20,717 nt of DNA from an uncultured Eubacteriales bacterium. GTDB lineage: Bacteria > Bacillota > Clostridia > Peptostreptococcales > Anaerovoracaceae. A program made the position numbers and the translations under genes. Within the stretch, counting starts at the first letter, position 1. Each line of letters begins with the position of its first letter. Shown here piece after piece: positions 6,808 to 13,794 of this stretch. Location: positions 1 to 20,717 of the forward strand of contig CADCRD010000194.1 in the NCBI GenBank assembly GCA_902803725.1. The letters run 5' to 3'. Under the pieces are notes generated by a model. It made no database searches, was not told the origin of the DNA, and saw only the letters and a program-made list of their open reading frames with translations.

Positions 6808-7491
6808 ATGAGACCAATAGCATATGTACACACAGATCTGCCAGAGAAGTTCGGCACTCCAAGGCAATGCGGCATAGCGCCATCATTAAAAGGACGGATA
6901 GTTTTTGAGCCTGAGTTTCGTGTGCGCGAAGCATTCAGGGGCCTTGACGGTTTTTCGTATATTTGGGTGATATGGGAATTTTCGAAATCGAAACCAAAGG
7001 CGGGCGAGTCTGAACATTGGAGTCCGACAGTGAGACCTCCCAGGCTGGGAGGCAATAAAAGGATGGGGGTATTCGCTACCCGCTCGCCTTTCCGGCCGAA
7101 CAACATAGGTCTTTCTTCTCTGAAGCTGGAAAAGATAGATCATGATGATCCCGAAGGGCCGGTGCTGCTGGTGTCGGGCGTTGACATGATCGATGGTACG
7201 CCGGTATTCGACATCAAACCGTATATCCCTTATTCCGACAGTCATCCGGATGCCGCAGACGGTTTTTTGAATGAAACTGACCGGTCGCAGCTGGAGATCG
7301 ATTTTTCTGATGAACTGCAGGATAAGGTTCCGGATGACAAGAGAGCTGCACTGCGTGAGATCCTTGCGCTGGATCCTGTTCCGGCTTATAAAGATGAACC
7401 TGACAGGATATATGGGATGAAATTTGCAGGTCTGGAGATCAGGTTCCGGGTCGAAAAAGAAAAACTGATCGTTGTATCAGTGGAAGATTGA
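6808..7491 (+). CDS. trmO: tRNA (t6A37) N6-methyltransferase, TrmO/TsaA family
   Basis: This 227-residue protein has the full-length TrmO layout. The N-terminal beta-barrel domain shows MRPIAYVHTDLPEKFGTPRQ, GLDGFSYIWVIWEF, the signature ATRSPFRPNNIGLSS and GTPVFDIKPYIPYSD. The smaller C-terminal domain ends in IYGMKFAGLEIRFRVEKEKLIVVSV. Family members use S-adenosylmethionine to add a methyl group to t6A at position 37 of ANN-decoding tRNAs, mostly tRNA-Thr, which aids decoding. AAAGGA lies 8 bases before the ATG. The next gene begins 52 bases downstream in the same direction and may share its transcript. Confidence 0.93.
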   Translation: MRPIAYVHTDLPEKFGTPRQCGIAPSLKGRIVFEPEFRVREAFRGLDGFSYIWVIWEFSKSKPKAGESEHWSPTVRPPRLGGNKRMGVFATRSPFRPNNIGLSSLKLEKIDHDDPEGPVLLVSGVDMIDGTPVFDIKPYIPYSDSHPDAADGFLNETDRSQLEIDFSDELQDKVPDDKRAALREILALDPVPAYKDEPDRIYGMKFAGLEIRFRVEKEKLIVVSVED

Positions 7492-7543
7492 AGAAAAAAA
7501 TCTGATAGTGTAGTATTACAGGTGAAGGGAACAGAGAATAATT

Positions 7544-8692
7544 ATGAGCAGAAAAACGATCGTAATACTATTGGCATTAATGGTACTGGCCGCCTTGCCG
7601 GTTCTTGGCGGTTGTTCTGACAGCGAAGAGGCGACACATGAATATCTTGTTGTGACTGGTTCTGTTACGGGCAGTGAACAGAGCGAGATATGTACGAACA
7701 TCAGATGGAAGAATGTTGAGGGCGCCAAAAAATATATCATCTACAGATCGAATCCCGTGAAATCGGAAACGAGCGCTGCCGGCGGAAAACTGAAGATGAC
7801 CAGGATGGATACATTATCCAGAAGAACGAATGAATACAAGGATCAGGATATCAAGTACAAAAAATGGTATTGCTACAAGGTCGTTGTCCGCAAAAAAACT
7901 GATGGGAAAGAGAGCAGTGACAGTCAGGAACTGATAGTTTATACCGGACTGGCGCAATGCCGGTGGGAAGAAGATCTGGACATAATGGGATATACATCTC
8001 CTGACAGGATCGATCTTCGTTTTGATGTGCCTGTCTCCCTCAGACCGCAGGGTTTTGTCATCAGCCGTAAAACATCCGGGGGCAGATTCAGAAATGTTGC
8101 GGATCTTAAGGGCGGTTACTCAAAAAAATGGAAGGACACCGAAGTCGGCCCGGGGAAATCATATACTTACCGGATACGCGCTTACAGGAAAATGGGCAAA
8201 AAACGTCTGTACGGAACTTATTCAAAGGAACTGAAGCGAAGCGCGGTCAACCTGGAAGGAAAGTACAGGCTGAAGGCTGCGTTGGATAATAACGGCCCCC
8301 GGGATCAGTTTGTTGTCAAGATAGAAAGTGAAGAGGGCAATGGGGAAATCAGAATAACTGATAAAAACTGGTATGCATTTGGCCTCAGCAGCCAGAATGA
8401 TCCGAATGCTTTGAAATTTGAATGTGCAAAACTGTCTTCAAAGACGAAGAATGATCAGCTTGAGCTCCCAAAAGGCATGCGCTTTCGTTCAATGAAAAAG
8501 AACGGACTGGTGCTGAAGGGCGGCGAAGCAGGATATATCAGGATCACGGGGCAGGATGTGTCAGGCGATAATGACAAGAGAATGATCTCTTTCCCGGAAA
8601 TCAAATATAATGGTATGATCAGTGTTCTGGATTTAGACATTGATAAAATGAAGGGCAAAGCCTTCGTCATGAGTGAGTATTATCAAAAATGA
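7544..8692 (+). CDS. Lipoprotein with two fibronectin type III-like domains
   Basis: This is a 382-residue surface lipoprotein. A hydrophobic signal ends in LGGC, so Cys24 would be lipidated. Two domains with fibronectin type III features follow. The first (about 30-133) has IRWKNVEGAKKYIIYRS and YKKWYCYKVVV. The second (about 150-232) has GFVISRKTSGGRF and GKSYTYRIRAYRK. The last 150 residues look beta-rich and match nothing I know. The domain order suggests an extracellular binding role. The Shine-Dalgarno is weak (GAAGGG about 14 bases upstream), so expression may depend on the upstream transcript. The stop TGA overlaps the start of the next gene as ATGA, so the two products are probably made together. 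Confidence 0.85.
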   Translation: MSRKTIVILLALMVLAALPVLGGCSDSEEATHEYLVVTGSVTGSEQSEICTNIRWKNVEGAKKYIIYRSNPVKSETSAAGGKLKMTRMDTLSRRTNEYKDQDIKYKKWYCYKVVVRKKTDGKESSDSQELIVYTGLAQCRWEEDLDIMGYTSPDRIDLRFDVPVSLRPQGFVISRKTSGGRFRNVADLKGGYSKKWKDTEVGPGKSYTYRIRAYRKMGKKRLYGTYSKELKRSAVNLEGKYRLKAALDNNGPRDQFVVKIESEEGNGEIRITDKNWYAFGLSSQNDPNALKFECAKLSSKTKNDQLELPKGMRFRSMKKNGLVLKGGEAGYIRITGQDVSGDNDKRMISFPEIKYNGMISVLDLDIDKMKGKAFVMSEYYQK

Positions 8693-9468
8693 AAATAATA
8701 ATCGTAGTTGGCATATCAATAGCTCTGGGCATCATATGCGGCAGTGGCAGTGTATATGCCTTCAATCACATGCCGGATGAATGGCTGGGAACTGATGAGC
8801 GCGGCCGTGAGTGGCAGCGGGTGAAGAGCGTGCCCTGGAAATATATATTCACGGCGACTTTTATCGTTGTCGGGATATATCTTGGGATGAAAGATTCTCT
8901 CAAGGCACCGGGCTATTATGCATCCTGCCTTCTCCTGACGCAGACCGCAATGGCCGGTTTCCTTTATGGCAGAACTCCGAGACCGGTCGTCTGGCTGCTG
9001 GCTCTGACCGGAGTCGGGATATTACCTTTCACGATAGACGAGGATCTGGGTTTTGGTGCCGGATCGGAAGGAATGATCAAAGCGCATCTGGCCGGAGCAG
9101 CTGCCGGTTTTGTGCTGGTTTTCGTTCTTTTGATGATAAAGAAACTGGTTTTGCGGAATACTGTGAAACAGACTGCCTCAGCTGCAGAAACAAGCGAACA
9201 GGATAAAGCCGGCGCAGGGACAGCGCCGGGCATCGACTGGGCGCTGTGCGAACTCGGTCTTGCTTTGGGCCTCTTGTGCGGGCCGGTGCAGGTGTCTGTG
9301 ATCATAGCGGCCGGCATAGTTCTGTGGGGAGGCCATGCCGTTTCAAAACGATTTGGAAATGCCGGAAACAAGTTGGCCGGAAATGATACTTTGATGAAGA
9401 AGAAAATCGGTGAAGCTTTTTTTATAGCTGTATCAGCAATGGTCTGTATCATAGTCTGGCCTTTTTAG
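8689..9468 (+). CDS. Seven-helix membrane protein of unknown function
   Basis: This 259-residue protein starts in the ATGA overlap with the lipoprotein gene. Hydrophobic segments span about residues 2-24, 51-67, 75-93, 99-114, 133-151, 186-214 and 240-258. A polar Ala/Thr/Glu-rich linker lies around 160-182. Two stretches resemble each other: IALGIICGSGSV (11-22) and LALGLLCGPVQV (191-202), which may reflect an internal repeat. The N-terminus and a GFGAGSEGMIKAHLAGAAAG segment faintly recall A24 prepilin peptidases, but the catalytic aspartates of that family (the GxGD motif) are not seen. Function is unknown; coupling to the FN3 lipoprotein suggests they act as a pair in the envelope. Confidence 0.75.
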   Translation: MKIIIVVGISIALGIICGSGSVYAFNHMPDEWLGTDERGREWQRVKSVPWKYIFTATFIVVGIYLGMKDSLKAPGYYASCLLLTQTAMAGFLYGRTPRPVVWLLALTGVGILPFTIDEDLGFGAGSEGMIKAHLAGAAAGFVLVFVLLMIKKLVLRNTVKQTASAAETSEQDKAGAGTAPGIDWALCELGLALGLLCGPVQVSVIIAAGIVLWGGHAVSKRFGNAGNKLAGNDTLMKKKIGEAFFIAVSAMVCIIVWPF

Positions 9469-9486
9469 AGCAGCTGGAGGAGAACA

Positions 9487-9534
9487 ATGTCTTTTGAAGG
9501 TTGTCAGAATAGTCATGAGGATATAAGATATTAA
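9487..9534 (+). CDS. Possible 15-residue peptide upstream of yhbY
   Basis: GGAGG (9476-9480) precedes ATG 9487 by 6 bases, a strong initiation signal. The frame encodes MSFEGCQNSHEDIRY and stops with TAA at 9532-9534, 31 bases before yhbY. It could be a leader peptide or a chance remnant. A candidate yhbY promoter overlaps it, which lowers confidence. Confidence 0.25.
   Translation: MSFEGCQNSHEDIRY
9501..9529 (+). promoter_or_regulatory. Possible yhbY promoter
   Basis: TTGTCA (9501-9506) is followed after 17 bases by TAAGAT (9524-9529). Several other AT-rich -10-like hexamers lie close by, so the exact start is uncertain. Confidence 0.35.
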
Positions 9535-9565
9535 AGATATAAAATATATTTGAAAAGGAGAAAAT

Positions 9566-9859
9566 ATGATCACGGGAAAACAGAGAAGCTATCTGAGAAA
9601 GCTCGGTCAAAACATTGACCCTACAGTATACATTGGCAAAAGCGGTTTGTCTGAGAACATAAAAACGGAACTGGAAAACAACTTCGAGGCCAGAGAACTG
9701 GTCAAGGTAAAGCTCCAGGAAGGAGCAGATCTCGATCCTAAGACGACGGCAAATCAGCTGGCAGATGAGCTGGGGGCTGAATTCGTGCAGGCCATTGGCC
9801 GCAGATTCATTCTCTACAGAGAATCTAAAGAAAACAAGCAGATCGAATTGCCGAAATAA
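9566..9859 (+). CDS. yhbY: YhbY-family RNA-binding ribosome assembly protein
   Basis: This 97-residue protein is a single CRM (YhbY) domain. It starts MITGKQRSYLRKLG, has the GKSGLSENI loop corresponding to the conserved GxxG RNA-contact motif, and ends the domain with VQAIGRRFILYRES. Family members bind pre-50S ribosomal particles. AAAAGGAG lies just ahead of the ATG. It is followed by truA after 72 bases, separated by a strong hairpin. The grouping with truA and a nucleotide-metabolism gene suggests a housekeeping unit. Confidence 0.93.
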   Translation: MITGKQRSYLRKLGQNIDPTVYIGKSGLSENIKTELENNFEARELVKVKLQEGADLDPKTTANQLADELGAEFVQAIGRRFILYRESKENKQIELPK

Positions 9860-9864
9860 TGCTG

Positions 9865-9881
9865 CGGGCAATAATTGCCCG
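9865..9881 (+). repeat. Strong hairpin between yhbY and truA
   Basis: CGGGCAA (9865-9871) pairs perfectly with TTGCCCG (9875-9881) around a TAA loop, beginning 5 bases after the yhbY stop. It is followed by TATTAAG rather than a T run, so it is more likely a processing, stability or partial attenuation element than a full terminator. Confidence 0.55.
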
Positions 9882-9931
9882 TATTAAGTAAAAGTTCAAA
9901 AATGAATGCAGTGATCTGCAGAGATACAGTA

Positions 9932-10771
9932 ATGGAAAGAAACATTCTGCTTACAATAGAATATGACGGCGGCGCTTACTCGGGCTGGCAGATACAGCCG
10001 AATGTTCCGACGGTTCAGGGAGAGGTCGAAAAGGCTCTGCGCAGAACAACGGGACGTGATATAGGGATACACGGGACCAGCAGGACTGATGCCGGCGTCC
10101 ATGCATACGGTCAGAGAGCGAGCTTTAAGACTGACTGCGCTATACCGACTGAAAAAATCGCGTTTGCAGTCAATAATGCTTTGCCAAAGGATATACGGAT
10201 CAGGGAGGCCCGTGAGGTCGGGCCTGAATTTCATGCGCGGTTTTCGTGCACGGGCAAGCAATATATCTATAAAATGAAAGAGCATGTCAGCGCATTTGAG
10301 AGCAGATATTATTATGAGATCGGTGAGGGTCTGGATATCCGGAAAATGCAGCTGGCGGCGACTTATATAAAAGGGACTCATGATTTTAAATGCTTTCAGG
10401 CGGCCGGCAGTGATATCAGGGATTCTACCGTCAGGACTATATTTGATATATCAGTAAATGAAATCAATTATCTTCCCATAATGTCAGCAGGGACTGAGAA
10501 TGGGGCGCATGTCACAGGACACAGACCGGAAAAAGAAAGCGGCGAAAAGGGCTTTGCTCTGGTTGTATCAGGTGACGGCTTTTTGTATAATATGGTGAGA
10601 ATAATTACGGGAACTCTGGTGGATGCGGGCCGCGGGAAAATCGTGCCTGAAGAACTGGAAAAAATAATTGCAGGCAGGGACCGGACAAAAGCGGGGCATA
10701 CTGCACCGCCGCAGGGTCTGTATCTGGCGGAGGTTTTTTACCCGGAAACGACCGGAAGATGGGAGAAGTAA
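9932..10771 (+). CDS. truA: tRNA pseudouridine(38-40) synthase
   Basis: This 279-residue TruA isomerises uridines 38-40 in the anticodon arm of many tRNAs. MERNILLTIEYDGGAYSGWQ is the usual N-terminus. The catalytic aspartate is Asp53 in GTSRTDAGVHAYGQ. FHARFSCTGKQYIYKM, GTHDFKCFQ and GDGFLYNMVRIITGTL are further landmarks. The frame is open upstream to a TTG at 9875 inside a hairpin, and an ATG at 9902 is also possible. ATG 9932 was chosen because family similarity begins there, although the Shine-Dalgarno is weak. A polar insertion (about SAGTENGAHVTGHRPEKES) lengthens the region before the final motif. The stop is one base from the next start, implying coupling. Confidence 0.94.
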   Translation: MERNILLTIEYDGGAYSGWQIQPNVPTVQGEVEKALRRTTGRDIGIHGTSRTDAGVHAYGQRASFKTDCAIPTEKIAFAVNNALPKDIRIREAREVGPEFHARFSCTGKQYIYKMKEHVSAFESRYYYEIGEGLDIRKMQLAATYIKGTHDFKCFQAAGSDIRDSTVRTIFDISVNEINYLPIMSAGTENGAHVTGHRPEKESGEKGFALVVSGDGFLYNMVRIITGTLVDAGRGKIVPEELEKIIAGRDRTKAGHTAPPQGLYLAEVFYPETTGRWEK

Positions 10772-10772
10772 A

Positions 10773-11237
10773 ATGGTTGAAGATAACAGGATCAGCTGGG
10801 ATGAGTATTTCATGGAGATGGCAAAGCTGGCCGCAAAGAGATCGACATGTCTGAGAAGACAGGTGGGTGCTGTTATTGTGCAGGACAAACATGTCGTTGC
10901 CACGGGATATAACGGCGCGCCGAAAGGGATCCCGCACTGTGCTGAGATGGGCGGCTGTTACCGTGAGAAAAATAATGTCCCGTCAGGAGAGCGTCACGAG
11001 CTGTGCAGAGCGCTGCATGCGGAGCAGAATGCGATCATTCAGGCAGCCACATATGCTCAGGGGATCGACGGAGCTACGATCTACATCACACATCAGCCAT
11101 GTGTGATCTGCGCAAAGATGATCATCAATGCGGGGATCGAGCGTATAGTGGTAAATGAGGGGTACCCTGATCAGATGTCTGTGGATATTCTTGAAGAGGC
11201 AGGTCTGAGGATCGTCAAACTGCAGGATCTGATATAA
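10773..11237 (+). CDS. comEB: dCMP deaminase, ComEB-like
   Basis: This 154-residue protein belongs to the zinc-dependent cytidine/deoxycytidylate deaminase family. The zinc and catalytic residues are H82 and E84 in HAEQNAI, and C110 and C113 in PCVICAKM. The N-terminus SWDEYFMEMAKLAAKRSTC with VGAVIVQDKHVVATGYNG is typical of dCMP deaminases. The enzyme converts dCMP to dUMP, feeding dTTP synthesis. A longer frame reaches back into truA, but ATG 10773 matches the family start and has GGGAG within the end of truA. The symbol follows the Bacillus competence gene; a role in competence is not implied. Confidence 0.9.
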   Translation: MVEDNRISWDEYFMEMAKLAAKRSTCLRRQVGAVIVQDKHVVATGYNGAPKGIPHCAEMGGCYREKNNVPSGERHELCRALHAEQNAIIQAATYAQGIDGATIYITHQPCVICAKMIINAGIERIVVNEGYPDQMSVDILEEAGLRIVKLQDLI

Positions 11238-11258
11238 GAAAGAACAGAGATGGTATGC

Positions 11259-11282
11259 ATCTCAGGATCAGATTTCTGAGAT
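11259..11282 (+). terminator. Weak hairpin after comEB, possible terminator
   Basis: ATCTCAG (11259-11265) pairs with CTGAGAT (11276-11282). A T-rich stretch appears only about 10 bases later (GATTTTAATTT). It may end the yhbY-truA-comEB transcript inefficiently. Confidence 0.3.
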
Positions 11283-11312
11283 CAAAGGCGGATTTTAATT
11301 TGCAGCGCGTAC

Positions 11313-11340
11313 TTTACATTTTTCAGAAAAATAGTATAAT
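11313..11340 (+). promoter_or_regulatory. Sigma-A promoter of the atp operon
   Basis: TTTACA (11313-11318) is followed after 16 bases by a perfect TATAAT (11335-11340). The start would be near 11347, about 30 bases before atpI. Confidence 0.8.
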
Positions 11341-11376
11341 TATTTAGTATAGTAGCACACAGAAGGAGAGGGTAAT

Positions 11377-11667
11377 TTGGATTATGTTATTGGGGCCTTG
11401 GCCGGCCTGGCAGCAGGATGCCTGATAGGATATCTGAAGAACATCTTCGTCTGGAAGAGTTACGTCAGCAAAGGTGACGGCGCCTCGGAGCACGAACAGG
11501 CTCAGGTCTATTCGAGAGCGATGATCAGTTACCTTGTGAATATCGTTGCGCTGGTAGTGGCATTTGTCATAAGAGATTATCTGCCGTTCAGCTGGATCAC
11601 CTTCATAGTGGCTCTGGCTACGGGGATAGCCCTGATGAACATTATCACTGCGGCAGGGCGCAAATAG
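11377..11667 (+). CDS. atpI: Small membrane protein in the atpI position
   Basis: This 96-residue protein begins with TTG at 11377, with AAGGAG (11363-11368) 8 bases upstream. No in-frame ATG gives a better start. It has a glycine-rich first helix (about 3-19, GALAGLAAGCLIGYLKNIF) and two later helices (about 47-64 and 70-90, FIVALATGIALMNIITAAG). AtpI proteins sit at this place in atp operons and help c-ring assembly or ion handling. The sequence is weakly conserved in general, so the assignment rests mainly on position, size and topology. Confidence 0.65.
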   Translation: MDYVIGALAGLAAGCLIGYLKNIFVWKSYVSKGDGASEHEQAQVYSRAMISYLVNIVALVVAFVIRDYLPFSWITFIVALATGIALMNIITAAGRK

Positions 11668-11700
11668 GACATTAACACTTACATTACAAAACTTGCAGAC

Positions 11701-11712
11701 GGGGCATGCCCC
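11701..11712 (+). repeat. Perfect palindrome GGGGCATGCCCC just before the atpB ribosome binding site
   Basis: This 12-base palindrome ends 2 bases before GAAAGGTG, the likely Shine-Dalgarno of atpB. As RNA it could form a short hairpin or pair between transcripts. Confidence 0.4.
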
Positions 11713-11728
11713 TGAAAGGTGAAAAGTT

Positions 11729-12424
11729 ATGACCAAGTCAATGATGGCATCATTGAACCAGTATGGGATCACGGATGGTATGGTAACCAGTCTGGTGATC
11801 ACTATTTTGCTGACGATCCTTGCGATCGTGGCAGGAAGAAAGATGCAGACAGTACCCGGCAGGTTCCAGAACGTAATGGAACTTTCCATCGGAAAGTTAT
11901 ATGACTTTTTCGAAGGGATCATGGGAAAGACACTGTGCAGACAGTACTTCCCCATTGTAGCAACTTTATTCATCTACATTCTGTTATGTAACTATGTCGG
12001 ACTGTTACCGGGTTCCGGTGTTCTGCCGGGAGTGAAAGCTCCGACCAGCAGCCTGAACTGTACGGCGGCAATGGCCATATTCGTATTCTTTATGACTACG
12101 ATCGTCGGCCTTAGAGCTCACAGAGGACCCAGTTATTTCAAACATCTTTTTAAACCGTTTGCGTTTCTGTTCCCGCTTATGCTGATAGAGATGTTCGTAA
12201 GACCTCTTTCACTGTCGATGCGACTCTATGGTAACGTATTCGGTGAAGAAACTGTAACAGAGCAGTTCTTCGAAATGGTTCCGATCGGACTTCCTGTAAT
12301 AATGCAGCTGCTGTCCGTACTGATGGGACTGGTACAGGCTCTCGTATTCTCACTGCTGACTGCGATATACTTCACGGAGGCAGGCGAGCTGGAAGAGGGT
12401 GAAGAGCTCACAGAGCACGCTTAA
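11729..12424 (+). CDS. atpB: F1Fo ATP synthase subunit a
   Basis: This 231-residue membrane protein is the stator part of the ion path. Five main helices are visible, including ITILLTILAIVAG, FPIVATLFIYILLCNYVGLLPG and the last IMQLLSVLMGLVQALVFSLLTAIYF. The essential arginine is R165 in LSLSMRLYGNVFGEE, facing the c ring. The C-terminus is acidic (EAGELEEGEELTEHA). GAAAGGTG lies 6-8 bases before the ATG. It sits in the conserved place between atpI and atpE. Confidence 0.95.
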   Translation: MTKSMMASLNQYGITDGMVTSLVITILLTILAIVAGRKMQTVPGRFQNVMELSIGKLYDFFEGIMGKTLCRQYFPIVATLFIYILLCNYVGLLPGSGVLPGVKAPTSSLNCTAAMAIFVFFMTTIVGLRAHRGPSYFKHLFKPFAFLFPLMLIEMFVRPLSLSMRLYGNVFGEETVTEQFFEMVPIGLPVIMQLLSVLMGLVQALVFSLLTAIYFTEAGELEEGEELTEHA

Positions 12425-12487
12425 TAATTGGTCAATCAAAGAATTGATATAAATATTCATGTCGAAGAGACGAAAGGAGAATGACAA

Positions 12488-12709
12488 ATGGGTTTAGTAG
12501 CATTAGGAGCAGCGCTCGCAATCGGTCTTGCAGCAATCGGTCCGGGAATCGGTCAGGGTATAGCTGCATCAAAAGCATTAGAAGGAATGGCTCGTCAGCC
12601 GGAAGCTGCAGGCATTCTGCGTACGAACATGATCCTGGCGTTTGCCTTCATGGAATCGCTCAGCATTTACGGTCTTGTAATTGCATTCCTGTTGTTTGCT
12701 AAAATTTAA
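12488..12709 (+). CDS. atpE: F1Fo ATP synthase subunit c
   Basis: This 73-residue hairpin of two helices forms the rotor ring. Helix 1 contains GPGIGQG, the loop is ARQPEAAG, and helix 2 carries the ion-binding Glu56 in FMESLSIYG. Gln23, Glu56, Ser57 and Tyr61 occupy the positions of Q32, E65, S66 and Y70 in the Ilyobacter Na+ c ring (spacing Gln-to-Glu is 33 in both). This predicts Na+ binding, although the following Thr is Leu58 here. AAAGGAG is 8 bases upstream of the ATG. An ATG at 12481 belongs to another frame. Confidence 0.96.
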   Translation: MGLVALGAALAIGLAAIGPGIGQGIAASKALEGMARQPEAAGILRTNMILAFAFMESLSIYGLVIAFLLFAKI

Positions 12710-12742
12710 GATTATTATTAAGTTATTTAAAAGGATGAAGTC

Positions 12743-13252
12743 ATGGTTGAAGCATTAGGATTGAGCCTAACACAGTTTCTCTTTTATCTCATCAACTTTT
12801 TGCTTTTGATCGGTATACTCGGCAAATTCCTGTACAAGCCGTTCATCAATATGCTGGACAGCCGTACGCAGTCTATCAAGGATGCGTTTGACAGTGCCGA
12901 GGCCACAAACAAAAAGGCCGATGAGAAGCTGGAGAACTACAACCGCAGGATCGCAAAGGTCGAAGCGGAAGGCACCGAAATAATCAGAGAATCCAAAGCA
13001 CAGGCTGATCAGCAGGCCAAGAAGATCATCGACGAAGCTAATGCAAAGGCGCTGCAGTTAAAGCAGAATGCGGAGCGTGATATCGAAAGAGACCGCGCAA
13101 GAGCTCTCGCCGATATGAGGACTGAGGTCACGACTCTTGCGATGATGGCTGCTGCCAAGATCATGGAAAAAGATCTGGAGCAGACAGGCGCGCAGGAGCA
13201 GATCGTTGATCAGATAATCAAAGAGGCAGGTACACAGGGATGGCAGAACTAA
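12743..13252 (+). CDS. atpF: F1Fo ATP synthase subunit b
   Basis: This 169-residue subunit has one N-terminal membrane helix (about 8-28, TQFLFYLINFLLLIGILGKFLY), then a long charged coiled coil (ATNKKADEKLENYNRRIAKVEAEG and beyond) forming the peripheral stalk. Only one b gene is present, so the stalk is probably a homodimer. AAAGGATG precedes the ATG. Its last 13 bases overlap the start of atpH. Confidence 0.95.
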   Translation: MVEALGLSLTQFLFYLINFLLLIGILGKFLYKPFINMLDSRTQSIKDAFDSAEATNKKADEKLENYNRRIAKVEAEGTEIIRESKAQADQQAKKIIDEANAKALQLKQNAERDIERDRARALADMRTEVTTLAMMAAAKIMEKDLEQTGAQEQIVDQIIKEAGTQGWQN

Positions 13253-13794
13253 CAGTCGACAGAGTCTATGGTGAAGCCCTCTATCAGGTTGCCACGGAAC
13301 TGGGCAAAACCGAAGATATTCTCGAAGAAGGTCTTGCCATCTGTGACATTATGGATCTGGAACCTGACCTTGAGAGGCTTATGGTGAATCCGACAATAGC
13401 AGCAGATGTAAAGAAGGAAATCCTGACAAATATCTTCGAGGGAAGAATCAGCGAGGAACTTCTGAATTTGCTGTGCATTCTGGTAGACCGCGGCAGAGCG
13501 GCTCACTACAAGAAGATTATGAAATCGTACAGGCTGCTGTACGAAAAAGAAGAAGGGTATTCCTACGGAACGATTTATTCAGCGGTTCCTCTTAAAGAAG
13601 AGCAGCTGAAGAAGTTTGAAGAGCAGACAGGCAATCTCATTAAAGAGAACGTAAAACTCGAAAACGAAATCGATGCTTCCATCATCGGGGGCATTAAGAT
13701 ATTGATCGACGGCAAAGTCATCGATGCCACCCTCAGGAAGCGCCTGGATGATTTAGGAAGCAGCATATTAAACGAGAAGGGAGGCGAGCAGTAG
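13240..13794 (+). CDS. atpH: F1 ATP synthase subunit delta
   Basis: This 184-residue delta (OSCP) subunit links the peripheral stalk to the top of F1. The N-terminal helical domain starts LTVDRVYGEALYQVA. The C-terminal part has the family ending ENEIDASIIGGIKILIDGKVIDATLRKRLDDL. It overlaps atpF by 13 bases, and its stop TAG is followed immediately by the ATG of atpA, so translation of all three is likely coupled. Confidence 0.95.
   Translation: MAELTVDRVYGEALYQVATELGKTEDILEEGLAICDIMDLEPDLERLMVNPTIAADVKKEILTNIFEGRISEELLNLLCILVDRGRAAHYKKIMKSYRLLYEKEEGYSYGTIYSAVPLKEEQLKKFEEQTGNLIKENVKLENEIDASIIGGIKILIDGKVIDATLRKRLDDLGSSILNEKGGEQ

Noticed and set aside
8689..9468. Active prepilin peptidase
   Set aside because: The resemblance is limited to a few glycine patterns, and the conserved catalytic aspartates are not present.
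9875..9931. Longer N-terminus for TruA from a TTG at 9875
   Set aside because: The codon lies in the hairpin arm and the added residues are outside the family.
10668..10772. Longer N-terminus for the dCMP deaminase
   Set aside because: It would overlap the end of truA by 104 bases; ATG 10773 matches the family start and is coupled to truA.
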